DNA from: Acetobacterium sp.
GTDB lineage: Bacteria; Bacillota; Clostridia; Eubacteriales; Eubacteriaceae
Length of the DNA stretch: 64,000 bases
Reading direction: 5' to 3'
NCBI RefSeq assembly: GCF_030652775.1
Contig: NZ_JAUSPS010000064.1
Span: 1-64,000, forward strand
Shown: piece after piece, positions 41,078-51,538 of the stretch
Layout: the number at the start of each line of letters is the position of its first letter
Numbering within the stretch: the first letter of the stretch is position 1
The notes under the pieces: model-generated
Told to the model about the DNA's origin: nothing
The model's database searches: none
What the model saw: only the letters and a program-made list of their open reading frames with translations
Translations under genes and position numbers: made by a program

Positions 41078-42036
41078 CTCATGCTTTTATAATAATCCAT
41101 TCCCATCAGGGCATTTCCCGCAGCATTATCCCGGGAATATTCGCCGGGCGAAAAATAAAGATTCAGTCCAGTTGCCTTCAGTTCATGCTCCACAATTTTT
41201 TTGATAATCAGATTGGACATCACCCCGCCGGAAAAAAGCACCGACTGAAAAAGATATTTTTTTTGCAATCCGCTAATCGCTTTTGACAGGGTTTTAGCAA
41301 TCGACTTGAGTACCAGATAGGCAACTATACCCCGATCAGTCCCGGCTTCCAAAAGTCTCTGAGCCTGGTTTTCCTGGCCGGAAAAATGGAAATCCACGCC
41401 ATCCATGGTGGTTGAAATAACCAATTTGCTATCAATGGATTCAGGCATAACCTGGTTTGCCAGTGTTTCCAGCGCTTTTCCCGCCGGAAAATCACATCCC
41501 ATCAGCACCCCAATCCGGTCAACCAGTTGTCCGGCATTGAGATCCCGGGTTGCGGCGATGATTTCGCAATCAAAACCGATCGATTTCTTTTTTACCAGCA
41601 GAATTTCTGATGTGCCTCCCGAAAAATGAACCGCCGCAAAGGTTTCTTCCAATTCCGGAGAGCCGCTGCCATAAATGGCCGCCCGGAGATGATTCTCCTG
41701 GTGACTCACTGCTAATGGTTTGGCACCTAATATCGCGGCCAAAGAACAGGCCATAGACTCCCCCGAACGAAAGACCGGCATATAGGAGTCACGCAGCGGC
41801 CGTGGCCGTTCCGAATAACAGATGACTTCAATTTCCCGTCCCCGGGGCAGCTCCTGAAGTAACAGTGGTAAATGATGCACATGCTGAAAAAGGGCATCCG
41901 ATTGACGAAGTCCTTTTTCTCCTGACTTCACTTCCAATAGGATGCCCTTGTTATAAATCATGTTTTCATTTTCGTCTACTAAGGCAACCGAAGTTGTATA
42001 ATTACTGGTATCAATGCCAAGACTAAGGGCACTCAT
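41065..42036 (-). CDS. TsaD/Kae1-like paralogue (peptidase M22 family)
   Basis: 323 residues. The ASKHA-type N-terminus SLGIDTSNYTTSVALVD is present, as is a SHQENHL segment (near residue 110) whose HxxxH matches the metal-binding motif of TsaD (HMEGH there). The C-terminal FSGGVMSNL resembles the second phosphate loop. True TsaD has a stronger HMEGH motif and works with TsaB/E, none of which is nearby, so this is a paralogue whose activity is unknown. It lies between nusB and xseA, in a spot where such a protein recurs in Clostridia. Confidence 0.82.
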   Translation of the reverse strand: MSALSLGIDTSNYTTSVALVDENENMIYNKGILLEVKSGEKGLRQSDALFQHVHHLPLLLQELPRGREIEVICYSERPRPLRDSYMPVFRSGESMACSLAAILGAKPLAVSHQENHLRAAIYGSGSPELEETFAAVHFSGGTSEILLVKKKSIGFDCEIIAATRDLNAGQLVDRIGVLMGCDFPAGKALETLANQVMPESIDSKLVISTTMDGVDFHFSGQENQAQRLLEAGTDRGIVAYLVLKSIAKTLSKAISGLQKKYLFQSVLFSGGVMSNLIIKKIVEHELKATGLNLYFSPGEYSRDNAAGNALMGMDYYKSMRCGR

Positions 42037-42439
42037 TGAGTTCGTCCTTAACTATTTTATTTAAAATACCATTAACGTAATTTTTTCCATCCTCGTCTCC
42101 GAATTTTTTCGTCAGCTCAATTGCCTCGTTAATGACAACTTCAAATGGTACTTTTTCATCCATATATTTCAGCTCGCAAATTGCCAAACGCAGAATTGAT
42201 TTTTCTACCTTTGGAATTCGATCAATTTTCCAGGTGCTTTTAAGATAGTCATCCAGGATATCATCTATTTCCGGAAGATGAGCTTCGGTGGTATCGATTA
42301 AGGTTTTTCCATAGGTCAGATCCAGCTCATTATCCTCTAAAAAATATGCAATACTATCGGTAAAATCTCCTGGTTCCGGATGAAAGTCTAATTGAAATAC
42401 ACCTTTTAACGCATATTCCCGTTCTTTTTTTCGACTCAT
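42023..42439 (-). CDS. nusB: Transcription antitermination factor NusB
   Basis: 138 residues, all helical. The REYALKGVFQLDF start and the C-terminal IPKVEKSILRLAICEL with FEVVINEAIELTKKFGDEDGKNYVNGIL are the NusB hallmarks. With NusE it binds boxA RNA to promote rRNA antitermination. Its stop overlaps the TsaD-like start by 14 bases. Confidence 0.97.
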   Translation of the reverse strand: MSRKKEREYALKGVFQLDFHPEPGDFTDSIAYFLEDNELDLTYGKTLIDTTEAHLPEIDDILDDYLKSTWKIDRIPKVEKSILRLAICELKYMDEKVPFEVVINEAIELTKKFGDEDGKNYVNGILNKIVKDELNECP

Positions 42440-42487
42440 GCGCTACTCCTTCAGATTCTATAATTCTATAAAAGGGGCTTGCGCCCC

Positions 42488-42832
42488 CTATTTGCCTGAA
42501 CCTTCAATTCGGACATTAACCACAGCTACCTGGAAACCCGCCATCGATTCCACCGCAACCTTGACTTTTTTCTGAATTGCTTTTGAAACCTTGATAATAT
42601 CGACCCCGGGTTCGGTGATCACATAGACCCAAATCATTAAACCGTCGGGATCTCTGGCAATCTTGACACCTTTTGTTGTTGATGCCAGATAGAGCTTATC
42701 CATGATTTCATCGGTGATTCTCAATGAAATACGCGTCACACCGTTAACGCCAGTAGCCGCCAAGCTGACAATTGAAGCAATCATTTCGTCATTGATATTC
42801 GGGGCCTGATTGTTTTTCATTTCTATTTTCAT
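42488..42832 (-). CDS. Asp23/Gls24 family envelope stress protein
   Basis: 114 residues with the Asp23 pattern: DEMIASIVSLAATGVNGVTRI near the start and VAVESMAGFQVAVVNVRIEG at the end. These small proteins gather at the membrane in Gram-positive bacteria and are linked to envelope stress. Its location before nusB is conserved in many Clostridia and Bacilli (the yqhY position). Confidence 0.92.
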   Translation of the reverse strand: MKIEMKNNQAPNINDEMIASIVSLAATGVNGVTRISLRITDEIMDKLYLASTTKGVKIARDPDGLMIWVYVITEPGVDIIKVSKAIQKKVKVAVESMAGFQVAVVNVRIEGSGK

Positions 42833-42850
42833 CTTAATTACCTAAGTTCT

Positions 42851-43288
42851 TTAGATTTCCTGATGACAGTCGCAACCATCTTCGCCGCAGCATGATGCAA
42901 CTTCTTCATTTAATTTAAATGGAGCGCCACAATCGGGGCAGACGACAGAGTTGTTTTCAAAAGCTTCAAATTCAGTGATATAAATATTTCCGCACTCGGG
43001 ACAAATGATTTCGTAATAATCTTCTTCATCAAACTCGAAATCTTCATCATCGCCGTCGAAATCTTCATCCAAAATAAATTCTTCCAGATCTGAAAGATCA
43101 TCATCAACCATTTCTACATATTCTTCCAGTTCTTCCTGAGCTTCGGTAATGCCATCAAGGGCATCGACAATGTCTTCAAGAATATCCAATACCTGAACGA
43201 GAACCTTGCCTTCGTTGGAAGCCAGATCTAATTCCAGACCATCTACCAGGCCTTTGGTATAAGCGACTTTTTCATTAATATATTTCAT
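42851..43288 (-). CDS. CD1247-like acidic zinc-ribbon protein
   Basis: 145 residues from the ATG at 43288, which has GGAAAGGG upstream; a longer frame overlaps efp and is rejected. The N-terminal 50 residues (YINEKVAYTKGLVDGLEL) match the CD1247 N-terminal domain. A very acidic stretch (about 65-100, Asp/Glu dominated) follows, then a zinc ribbon (CPECGN...CPDCGAPF) and a Cys-rich tail (CCGEDGCDC). It is 1 base from the efp stop. The function is unknown to me; it could be a Clostridia-specific translation or stress factor. Confidence 0.82.
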   Translation of the reverse strand: MKYINEKVAYTKGLVDGLELDLASNEGKVLVQVLDILEDIVDALDGITEAQEELEEYVEMVDDDLSDLEEFILDEDFDGDDEDFEFDEEDYYEIICPECGNIYITEFEAFENNSVVCPDCGAPFKLNEEVASCCGEDGCDCHQEI

Positions 43289-43289
43289 T

Positions 43290-43847
43290 TTATACCCTTT
43301 CCATGTAATCGCCCGTACGGGTATCGATTCGAATCTTATCACCTTGTTCAACAAACAGTGGCACAGTGATAATTGCTCCGGTTTCAACAGTTGCTGGTTT
43401 ATTTGCACCGGTTGCGGTGTCTCCCTTGAAGCCGGGATCTGTTTTAACAACTTCCAGCTCGACAAAATTAGGAGCCGCTACCGAAAAGGCAATACCTTTT
43501 AATGATTTCACGGTGGCAATATCATTTTCTTTCAGATATTTTAATGCTTCTTCGACCTGGTTCAAGTTAAGCGGAATCTGCTCATAGGATTCCAGATCCA
43601 TGAAGTAATATAAACCGCCGTCTTCATATAAGTATTCCATTTCGCGGGTTTCAACCTGTGCTTTAGGATAACGTTCCGTCGGGTTGAATGATTTTTCAAC
43701 CACTGCTCCTGTAATTACATTTCGAATCTTTGTTCGAACAAAGGCCGCACCCTTACCTGGTTTTACGTGTTGAAATTCAATGATGGTAAATGTATGACCA
43801 TCCATTTCAAACGTTACCCCTTTTTTAAAATCTCCTGCTGATACCAT
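43290..43847 (-). CDS. efp: Elongation factor P
   Basis: 185 residues in three beta-barrel domains. The start [20 protein letters not shown] and the [12 protein letters not shown] loop (about 31-42) are typical; the loop carries the Lys at the tip that rescues stalled polyproline synthesis. The C-terminal [17 protein letters not shown] is the EF-P signature. A TAGAAT -10-like box lies about 40 bases upstream. Confidence 0.98.
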   Translation of the reverse strand: MVSAGDFKKGVTFEMDGHTFTIIEFQHVKPGKGAAFVRTKIRNVITGAVVEKSFNPTERYPKAQVETREMEYLYEDGGLYYFMDLESYEQIPLNLNQVEEALKYLKENDIATVKSLKGIAFSVAAPNFVELEVVKTDPGFKGDTATGANKPATVETGAIITVPLFVEQGDKIRIDTRTGDYMERV

Positions 43848-43923
43848 ATTTACCTCCGATATGCATATGTTAATTTTTTCTTCTCATTCAATGTTATTAT
43901 TCTATCACAATTCTTGAGAGCCG

Positions 43924-44808
43924 TCATCCCAATTTATTATTATCGCCGGGCTTGATGCTGGATAATTTGCCGGTGAGACACCGTATCTGTCCGCTCAGAT
44001 CCTTGATCGTCTGAATCTCCTGATAGCCGTCATTCGCTAATAAGTCAATCACCTCGGCGGCCTGATGATCCCCAATTTCCAGTGCCAGAAGACCATCATT
44101 TTCCAAAAACAGATGAGCCTCGGCAATGATCCGGCGGTAAAAATCCAGACCAGATTCTCCGCCGTCTAGTGCCAGATGGGGTTCATACGCAATAATGTCC
44201 CGAGCCAGCCCACTCATCTCTGCCCGCCTGATATACGGCGGATTGGAGACGATCACATCAAAGCTTTCGCCCTCGGGAATGGCGGCAAATAAATCGCCTT
44301 GATAAAGGGAAAGATCCCCTTTAACCAATTGGCTAGCATTAATTCTTGCCACCGTCAGTGCCGCCTCTGAAAAATCACTGAGACTAACGATTCCCGGTTT
44401 AAAGTATTTCTTGATCGAAATGCCAATGGCTCCGCTACCAGTACACAGATCCAGAACTTTAGCCCCGTCCGGGTAGTTGTCCTGTAAATACTCAAGCAGA
44501 TGCTCCACCATCGGTTCAGTATCTGGTCTGGGGATTAAAACATCGCCATTGACAAAAAAATCCAACCCCATGAATTCTTTTTTTCCCAGAATGTAGGCGA
44601 CTGGTTCTAATTGGCAGCGTCTTTTGATGGCACTACGATAGATTTCTGTTCGTTCCAAGTCCACCACTTCCTGTGAATGGGTATAGAAATAGACCCGATC
44701 CTGATCCAAAATCCGACTGAGCAGAATCTCAGCCTCTAAACCGGGATACTCGATTCCAGCCTGAGTAAGTATCTGCCGTCCAAAATCCAAAATCTCTTTG
44801 ATGGTCAT
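43924..44808 (-). CDS. prmC: Release factor glutamine methyltransferase
   Basis: 294 residues. A helical N-terminal domain binds release factors. The AdoMet site VLDLCTGSGAIGISI lies near 117-131 and the catalytic NPPY near 190 (VIVSNPPYIRR). It methylates the Gln of the GGQ motif of RF1/RF2. prfA is not in the window; rpmE and rho lie upstream on the same strand. Confidence 0.96.
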   Translation of the reverse strand: MTIKEILDFGRQILTQAGIEYPGLEAEILLSRILDQDRVYFYTHSQEVVDLERTEIYRSAIKRRCQLEPVAYILGKKEFMGLDFFVNGDVLIPRPDTEPMVEHLLEYLQDNYPDGAKVLDLCTGSGAIGISIKKYFKPGIVSLSDFSEAALTVARINASQLVKGDLSLYQGDLFAAIPEGESFDVIVSNPPYIRRAEMSGLARDIIAYEPHLALDGGESGLDFYRRIIAEAHLFLENDGLLALEIGDHQAAEVIDLLANDGYQEIQTIKDLSGQIRCLTGKLSSIKPGDNNKLG

Positions 44809-44857
44809 TTTTCCTACCTCAACTTAAAACTATAAACCCATTTTCGCATCTGAACAA

Positions 44858-44890
44858 GAAAAAAGCCGGTTACAAGAACCGACTTCTTTT
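44858..44890 (-). terminator. Rho-independent terminator after rpmE
   Basis: On the minus strand GTCGGTT, loop CTTGT, AACCGGC, then TTTTTT. It begins just after the rpmE stop and ends the rpmE transcript before prmC. Confidence 0.88.
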
Positions 44891-45115
44891 TTATTCTGCT
44901 GACTCGTTTTTAATGCCGTATTTTTTATTAAATCGATCAACACGTCCACCAGCATCAATAAGTTTTTGTTTCCCTGTGAAAAATGGGTGACATACTGAAC
45001 AGATTTCCACTTTTAATTCTGGTTTGATAGAACCAGTTTCAAATGAATTTCCGCATGCACATTTAACTATTGATTTGCCGTAATTTGGATGAATGCCTTC
45101 TTTCATCGAATCCAC
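44891..45115 (-). CDS. rpmE: 50S ribosomal protein L31 (zinc-binding form)
   Basis: 74 residues. [10 protein letters not shown] is the L31 start (the frame opens two residues earlier with MDS). Cys pairs CACGN and [12 protein letters not shown] form the C+ zinc site, so this is the zinc-containing paralogue. The C-terminus [10 protein letters not shown] is conserved. It lies directly after rho, as in many Firmicutes, with its own promoter. Confidence 0.96.
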   Translation of the reverse strand: MDSMKEGIHPNYGKSIVKCACGNSFETGSIKPELKVEICSVCHPFFTGKQKLIDAGGRVDRFNKKYGIKNESAE

Positions 45116-45164
45116 CTCGTTTCTTATTTATTTAATTGCTAATTGTTATTTTATCAACCGTGAT

Positions 45165-45193
45165 ATTATATCAAACATTTCTTAAAAGATCAA
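45165..45193 (-). promoter_or_regulatory. Promoter of rpmE
   Basis: On the minus strand TTGATC, 17 bases, TATAAT, about 50 bases before the L31 start. The -35 overlaps the rho stop codon. Confidence 0.6.
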
Positions 45194-46956
45194 ATATTTT
45201 GTGCGTTATATTTATTAATAAATTTTTTCATAAAAGCTTCGTTATCTTTGGTGCGCTCTAGAATTGAAATAATCTTATCGGTGAGGTCATAAACCGTGGT
45301 TCCCTTGTAGAGTTTGCGAATGTCGAAACTGACTTTCAGCTCTTCGGCGGTTAAAAGTTTTTCCTCCCGACGGGTGCCGGAACGGTTCAGGTTAATAGCC
45401 GGGTAGATCCGCCGCTCGGCCAATTCTCGTTCCAGATGCAGTTCCATGTTACCGGTACCTTTGAATTCTTCAAAAATGATGTCATCCATCCGGCTGCCGG
45501 TATCCACCAGAGCCGTGGCCAGAATAGTCAAACTGCCACCTTCCTCGACGTTTCGCGCAGAACCAAAAAACTTTTTAGGAAAAAACAACGCCTCTGGATC
45601 AAGACCACCAGACAGAGTTCGACCCGATGGCGACACTACCAGATTGTTTCCCCGCGTCAGCCGGGTTAAACTATCAACCAGGATAACCACGTCTTTCCCC
45701 TGTTCAACCAGCCGCTTACCGCGTTCCAACACGATTTCGGCCACCTTAATATGATTTTCAGGCGGTTGATCAAAGGTCGAATAAACAATATCCGCATCGA
45801 TCGATCGTTTCATATCGGTGACTTCTTCCGGCCGTTCATCCACCAGCAGGATAATCAGTTCGATTTCCGGATGGTTAGTAGTAATACCGGTGGCAATTTC
45901 CTTTAACAGAATCGTTTTGCCGGCTTTCGACGGCGCCACAATCAGCCCCCGCTGGCCTTTTCCCATCGGTGAAAAGAGATCAATCATCCGGGTTGACACA
46001 ACATCCTGGGTTGTCTCCAGAGTGATCCGTTCTTCTGGAAAAATCGGTGTCAGCCGTTCAAAGCGAGGCCGATTGGCAATTTTTTCAGGAATGTCACCGT
46101 TGACCTTTTCCACATAAAGCAAAGCGTCAAATTTTTCATTTTCGCCGGACATCTTAATCTTTCCGAGGATTTTATCTCCGGTACGGAGATTAAACCGGCG
46201 GATCTGGTTAGCAGCCACGTAAATGTCGTGGTCACCGGATAAATAATGATTGGTTCTCAGAAAGCCAAACCCATCCGAATTGACATCCAGAATCCCTTCC
46301 TGGGAATTTTTAAAACGGTCCAGATCCTTTTTATCATCCACATAGAGCATGCTGTTGATCTTCTGGATAATATCCGCTGTTTTGGTGCCGTTGACCTTTT
46401 CCAGAAACAGCATGGCTGAATATTTTTCGCCGGTTTTGGGCGGGCGCACCTTGCCGCTTAAGACATCACCCGTTTCGAGCTTGAATTTTTGTATTTGCGA
46501 GCCAGAAATATAAACAAATTCCTCATTGGATTTCATTTCTTTGTTTTTGACAAAGCCAAAACCCTCCGGCAGAATTTCCAGATTTCCTTCTACTACAGAC
46601 GTATTTTCCATGGGGTCTTTAAGTTTATAATAGGGCGAACGGGCGCCGTTTCCATTTGATCCATTAGTGATCCGCGAATTGATTTGACCCGGCTGTTTAT
46701 CCAGAGTTTTTTTTTCAGCTGGTATTTTTTCCGGTATTTCTTTATCATCCGTCAATGATTCTTTTTTCTTTATCTCATGATGATGCTCGTGCTGATGATT
46801 CTGATGAGCAGATTGATCTGTCGAGGTCTCCATTTTTTCTTCAATGGCCTCAATGAGTTCAATTTTTTTAAGTCGGCTTGTTTTTTCGATACCCAGACGC
46901 TCGGCCTGTTTACGCAATTCAACAACCGTTAAATCTTCCAGTGATTTCTTTTCCAA
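45190..46956 (-). CDS. rho: Transcription termination factor Rho with two tandem RNA-binding domains
   Basis: 588 residues, against about 420-430 in many bacteria. Order of parts: a SAP-like N-terminal helix domain (2-37), a His-rich linker (51-60) and acidic/basic linker, an RNA-binding cold-shock-like domain (about 119-192, [10 protein letters not shown]), a second similar copy (about 217-289, [10 protein letters not shown]), then the ATPase with P-loop APSKAGKT (341-348), [12 protein letters not shown] and the SLTRL Q-loop area. The two copies end in LFLEKVNG and LYVEKVNG. The ATPase is intact, so it should be active. Its own promoter lies at 47085-47113. Confidence 0.96.
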   Translation of the reverse strand: MEKKSLEDLTVVELRKQAERLGIEKTSRLKKIELIEAIEEKMETSTDQSAHQNHQHEHHHEIKKKESLTDDKEIPEKIPAEKKTLDKQPGQINSRITNGSNGNGARSPYYKLKDPMENTSVVEGNLEILPEGFGFVKNKEMKSNEEFVYISGSQIQKFKLETGDVLSGKVRPPKTGEKYSAMLFLEKVNGTKTADIIQKINSMLYVDDKKDLDRFKNSQEGILDVNSDGFGFLRTNHYLSGDHDIYVAANQIRRFNLRTGDKILGKIKMSGENEKFDALLYVEKVNGDIPEKIANRPRFERLTPIFPEERITLETTQDVVSTRMIDLFSPMGKGQRGLIVAPSKAGKTILLKEIATGITTNHPEIELIILLVDERPEEVTDMKRSIDADIVYSTFDQPPENHIKVAEIVLERGKRLVEQGKDVVILVDSLTRLTRGNNLVVSPSGRTLSGGLDPEALFFPKKFFGSARNVEEGGSLTILATALVDTGSRMDDIIFEEFKGTGNMELHLERELAERRIYPAINLNRSGTRREEKLLTAEELKVSFDIRKLYKGTTVYDLTDKIISILERTKDNEAFMKKFINKYNAQNI

Positions 46957-47084
46957 TATGTGCCTCCATGGGTTTTAGATGGTTTTAGTAGTTGATCTTA
47001 GAATGAATTTTTCGATTTTATTTTACTGAATATTATGCTTCAATTCGCAGAATAGTCTGAAGGTTTGTTTAATGCAGATACCTT

Positions 47085-47113
47085 AATCTACCACAAATAT
47101 CCATTCTTGTCAA
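47085..47113 (-). promoter_or_regulatory. Consensus promoter of rho
   Basis: On the minus strand TTGACA, 17 bases, TAGATT. The start of transcription would be about 120 bases before the rho ATG, leaving a leader of that length in which I see no clear riboswitch. Confidence 0.8.
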
Positions 47114-47153
47114 AAAAACCAGGTGACGCATTACTATTTGCTATTTTTTCTAA

Positions 47154-47236
47154 CTAACGTAGTACCGACAATTGTTACATCATGTTGTACGCATCGGAGC
47201 GAACAACAGATTAACAATTGGTCGGTACCGTAGTCC
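47154..47236. repeat. Palindromic intergenic repeat, copy 1 (long form)
   Basis: The left arm TACCGACAATTGTTA (47163-47177) is matched by TTAACAATTGGTCGGTA (47211-47227), with one extra base. An inner TGTTGT/ACAACA arm makes it a long cruciform. The 21-base start CTAACGTAGTACCGACAATTG is identical at 58333-58353. There is no U-run, so it is not a standard terminator. It lies 18 bases after the scfB stop. The rest of the 297-base rho-scfB gap holds the rho promoter and leader. Confidence 0.75.
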
Positions 47237-47253
47237 AAGCCAACCCTAACAGC

Positions 47254-48603
47254 TTATTCCTGTTCGCCTTCGATAATTGAAATCATAATGGCGTTTTCGA
47301 CCCGCCGCCGCTCAATTTCGCAGCTGACAAAATGGGGTTTCATAATCGTACCGTTAAAGTTATAGGCATTGGCATGGCAGCCGCCGCCGCAGAAATATTT
47401 AGCCCAGCAGGTTTGACAGTCTTCTTTTTCCAGCAGGTTACCGGCATCAAAGATTTTTTTGATCTCACCGTTGGTGATACCGTTGTTTACATCGCCCATT
47501 TTAAAGGCTTCATTGCCGACAAACTGATGACAGGGGTAGATGTCCCCTTCTGGTGTCACGGCGACATAATCTTTACCAGCTCCACATCCTGACAGACGTT
47601 TGTAAACACAGGGGCCATGATCCAGATCAACATTAAAATGAAAAAAGTTATAGTCGAGCCCCGCTTGACGGCGCTTTAAATAGGACAAGGCCAGCGCATC
47701 ATATTCTTCCATAATCGCAGGTAGATCCGACTCGGTCAAGGCATAATCGTGAGTCGCTTCAGCCACCACCGGTTCCACTGAAATGCTTTTAAAACCCGCT
47801 TCAGCTAAAAACTGAACATCCTTGGCAAAATCAAGATTATGATGGGTATAGGTTCCGCGGACATAATGATCTTTGTCGCCACGCATTTTTGCCATCGCTT
47901 TGATATTGTCGATAATCACATCAAAGGAGCCCCGATCATTGACCGTTTGCCGCATCTGGTCATTGACTTCTTTACGGCCATCCAGACTGAGGACAATATT
48001 GTCCATGGTTTCATTGAGATATTTGCGGGTCTCCGCATTGAGCAAGACCCCATTGGTGGTCATCGTAAATTTGAATTGCTTATCATGTTTGGCGGCCATT
48101 TCATTGCCATATACCACCAATTGTTTGACCACATCGAGGTTCATCAGCGGTTCTCCACCAAAGAAATCCACTTCCAGGTTTTTCCGGTTTTTGGACTGGA
48201 CGATGATAAAATCAATGGCTTTTTTTCCTACCGCCAGCGGCATCAGCAATTTTTCGCCGTCAAAGTCGCCCTGAGCAGCAAAACAATAGGAACATTTCAG
48301 ATTACAGTCATGGGCGACATGAAGACAAAGAGCCTTAATCAGATCTTCATTGGCATAGTTTTCCCGTTGATAGTCTATTTCCCGGAATAACAGCCCGGCA
48401 GCTTTGACACCATCCAATTCATCCAGGCATTCATTGAGTTCCGTTAATGGATATTTTCCTTGATAACTGGCAATGATTTCGGCTCTGCTTTTGCTTTCAT
48501 AGTGATCCAGCAATTCATAGGTCAGTTCGTCGACAGTCAGTACCGTGCTGGTATCCACATCCAAAACAATATTGAGACCATTCTTTTTATATTTATGTAT
48601 CAT
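47254..48603 (-). CDS. scfB: SCIFF peptide maturase (radical SAM, SPASM domain)
   Basis: 449 residues from the ATG at 48603 (GGGAG upstream; two further ATGs lie in front). The radical SAM motif CX3CX2C is at C100, C104 and C107 (DCNLKCSYC). The C-terminal SPASM region has Cys clusters in CGAGKDY, YPCHQF and CQTCWAKYFCGGGCHANAY. It forms Cys-Thr thioether links in the SCIFF peptide encoded just upstream, a system confined mostly to Clostridia. It lies in the yajC-tgt neighbourhood as expected. Confidence 0.97.
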   Translation of the reverse strand: MIHKYKKNGLNIVLDVDTSTVLTVDELTYELLDHYESKSRAEIIASYQGKYPLTELNECLDELDGVKAAGLLFREIDYQRENYANEDLIKALCLHVAHDCNLKCSYCFAAQGDFDGEKLLMPLAVGKKAIDFIIVQSKNRKNLEVDFFGGEPLMNLDVVKQLVVYGNEMAAKHDKQFKFTMTTNGVLLNAETRKYLNETMDNIVLSLDGRKEVNDQMRQTVNDRGSFDVIIDNIKAMAKMRGDKDHYVRGTYTHHNLDFAKDVQFLAEAGFKSISVEPVVAEATHDYALTESDLPAIMEEYDALALSYLKRRQAGLDYNFFHFNVDLDHGPCVYKRLSGCGAGKDYVAVTPEGDIYPCHQFVGNEAFKMGDVNNGITNGEIKKIFDAGNLLEKEDCQTCWAKYFCGGGCHANAYNFNGTIMKPHFVSCEIERRRVENAIMISIIEGEQE

Positions 48604-48618
48604 TTTTTCTCCCATCAT

Positions 48619-48655
48619 GAAAAAAGGGACTATCTCTTACGAGACAGCCCCTTTC
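48619..48655 (-). terminator. Terminator/attenuator between scfA and scfB
   Basis: On the minus strand GGGGCTGTCTC, loop GTAA, GAGATAGTCCC, then TTTTTT, directly before scfB. Read-through would give a low level of the maturase relative to the peptide. Confidence 0.82.
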
Positions 48656-48666
48656 AGGCTAGTTTA

Positions 48667-48813
48667 TTATTTTTCAGTCGTTTGTTTGCATTTTTGATTT
48701 CCGACGGTGCAGGATGTTTTACAGGCTGATTGACAGGAAGTTTGACATTCCCCGCACCCTCTGTTTTTTACGTCAGTGAGTTTACCTTCTTTAATGATTT
48801 TAATGTGCTTCAA
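48667..48813 (-). CDS. scfA: SCIFF precursor peptide (six-cysteine ranthipeptide)
   Basis: 48 residues starting at TTG (48813), with GGGAGTG upstream. The core CGECQTSCQSACKTSC has the invariant Cys-spaced-by-Ser/Thr pattern of SCIFF (six cysteines in forty-five residues), and the leader is LKHIKIIKEGKL. An in-frame upstream extension to 48888 lacks the leader character. It is modified by the radical SAM enzyme encoded downstream. Its biological role in Clostridia is not fully settled. Confidence 0.95.
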   Translation of the reverse strand: MKHIKIIKEGKLTDVKNRGCGECQTSCQSACKTSCTVGNQKCKQTTEK

Positions 48814-48906
48814 ATTGTTCACTCCCTTCAAAAATTTATTTCTAACCGACGATGGCCGGCGCTGACCTGATAATTGCCGGTCAGCCAATCGCAGGTCTGC
48901 TCTTTA

Positions 48907-49287
48907 TTATTTTTTTTCTTCGTCGATTTCTTCAAATTCCGCATCGACGATAACTTCTTCATTATCCAGATCTTCCAGTTCTTCAAAATTGTCTTCTACT
49001 GTTTCTGCAACAGCATCCCCAACACTGACAATTCGAGCAATGGCCGATTTTGTAATCAATGCCTTATTGTAATCTGGCAATAATTCAATGGTTACATTTT
49101 CTTCACCAATCGCATAGACGATTGCATAAAACCCGCCAATTGTAACAATTTCATCCCCTGGTTTCATACTTGATCGCATTTCTTTAACTTCTTTTTGTTG
49201 TTTTTGCTGTGGTCTTAAAACAAAGAAATAGAAAAATACAAGTACTAAAATCAAAGGGAGAATTAATGTAAAATCAATTCCAAACAT
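48907..49287 (-). CDS. yajC: Preprotein translocase subunit YajC
   Basis: 126 residues. One N-terminal membrane helix ([19 protein letters not shown]) is followed by [13 protein letters not shown] and the [14 protein letters not shown] domain, as in YajC. The C-terminal 35 residues are strongly acidic. It associates with SecDF/YidC. The secDF genes are not in the window; the yajC-tgt-queA order is kept. Confidence 0.95.
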   Translation of the reverse strand: MFGIDFTLILPLILVLVFFYFFVLRPQQKQQKEVKEMRSSMKPGDEIVTIGGFYAIVYAIGEENVTIELLPDYNKALITKSAIARIVSVGDAVAETVEDNFEELEDLDNEEVIVDAEFEEIDEEKK

Positions 49288-49304
49288 TCACATTCTCCTT
49301 CATC

Positions 49305-50459
<1,155 letters not shown>

Positions 50460-50512
50460 TCAAATGCTTCAAACAAAAATTGCTTTGCTGCTGTGCAAAT
50501 GACGGGTCTTTT

Positions 50513-51538
50513 TTACTCAATAAACAAGGCGTCCCCAAAGCTGAAAAAACGATATTTCCAGTCGATGGCGGTTTGGTAGGCTTTCATAATCGCTTCCCGG
50601 TTATAGAAGGCCGATACCAGCATCAGCAAGGTCGATTCCGGCAGATGAAAATTCGTGATCAAGGCGTCGACCACCTCCCATTCATAGCCGGGGTAGATAA
50701 AAATATCGGTTACTCCGGTGTAAGGGGTTACCACGCCATCATGAAGCTTGGCATTGCTTTCCAGGGTTCGCACCGAGGTGGTGCCCACGGCGATGACCCG
50801 ACCGCCTCTTTCCCTGGTTCGCTTAATGGCTTTGGCGGTTTCCTCCGGCACCTCATAATACTCTTCGTGCATATGGTGTTCTTCGATCACGTCGCATTTT
50901 ACCGGACGAAAGGTGCCAATCCCGACATGAAGGGTAACCTCGGCAATTTCCACCCCCATCGCTTCGATTTTCTGCAGTAGATCCGGAGTGAAATGGAGCC
51001 CGGCCGTGGGCGCTGCTGATGAGCCTTCCCGTTTAGCATAAACGGTCTGATAGCGGTTATTGTCCTTCAGGGTTTCATGGATATATGGCGGTACTGGCAT
51101 CAGGCCAATCTCATCGATGATTTCCTCAAAAACACCGGAATATTCAAAACTGATAATTCGTAGCCCACCCTGGGTGGTTCCGGTGATTTCGCCCTTAAGC
51201 TCTGAGCCAAAAACAATCCGGGCGCCAACCCGGGCGCGTTTTCCCGGTTTGACCATGATTTCCCAGTCTTTTTGAGACAGATGTCGCAGCAACAGGATTT
51301 CCACTTTACCTCCGGTATCTTCGCGAGTGCCGAACAACCGTCCTGGTAAAACCTTGGTGTTATTCATCACCAGCAAATCTCCGGGACGTAAATAATTAGT
51401 CACTTCAAAAAAGCTATGATCTTCGATCGTGTGCTTTTCACGATTGAGAACCATTAACCGCGAATTGTCCCTTTTTTCCAGGGGACATTGGGCGATCAGT
51501 TCCTCCGGGAGATCATAATAAAAGTCAGTTTTATTCAT
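50513..51538 (-). CDS. queA: S-adenosylmethionine:tRNA ribosyltransferase-isomerase
   Basis: 341 residues from the ATG at 51538 (GAGGAAG upstream; the longer frame lies wholly within ruvB). Motifs [24 protein letters not shown] and [12 protein letters not shown] with TLHVGIGTF are typical. It makes epoxyqueuosine in tRNA after Tgt. The start overlaps the ruvB stop by 8 bases. Confidence 0.97.
   Translation of the reverse strand: MNKTDFYYDLPEELIAQCPLEKRDNSRLMVLNREKHTIEDHSFFEVTNYLRPGDLLVMNNTKVLPGRLFGTREDTGGKVEILLLRHLSQKDWEIMVKPGKRARVGARIVFGSELKGEITGTTQGGLRIISFEYSGVFEEIIDEIGLMPVPPYIHETLKDNNRYQTVYAKREGSSAAPTAGLHFTPDLLQKIEAMGVEIAEVTLHVGIGTFRPVKCDVIEEHHMHEEYYEVPEETAKAIKRTRERGGRVIAVGTTSVRTLESNAKLHDGVVTPYTGVTDIFIYPGYEWEVVDALITNFHLPESTLLMLVSAFYNREAIMKAYQTAIDWKYRFFSFGDALFIE

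Noticed and set aside
45116-45189. L31 autoregulatory leader upstream of rpmE
   Set aside because: The leader after the predicted start is only about 45 nt and shows no clear hairpin; not supported by eye.
47839-48390. Plus-strand open frames of 183 and 133 residues
   Set aside because: They are antisense to scfB, whose motifs are intact; no ribosome site or family feature.
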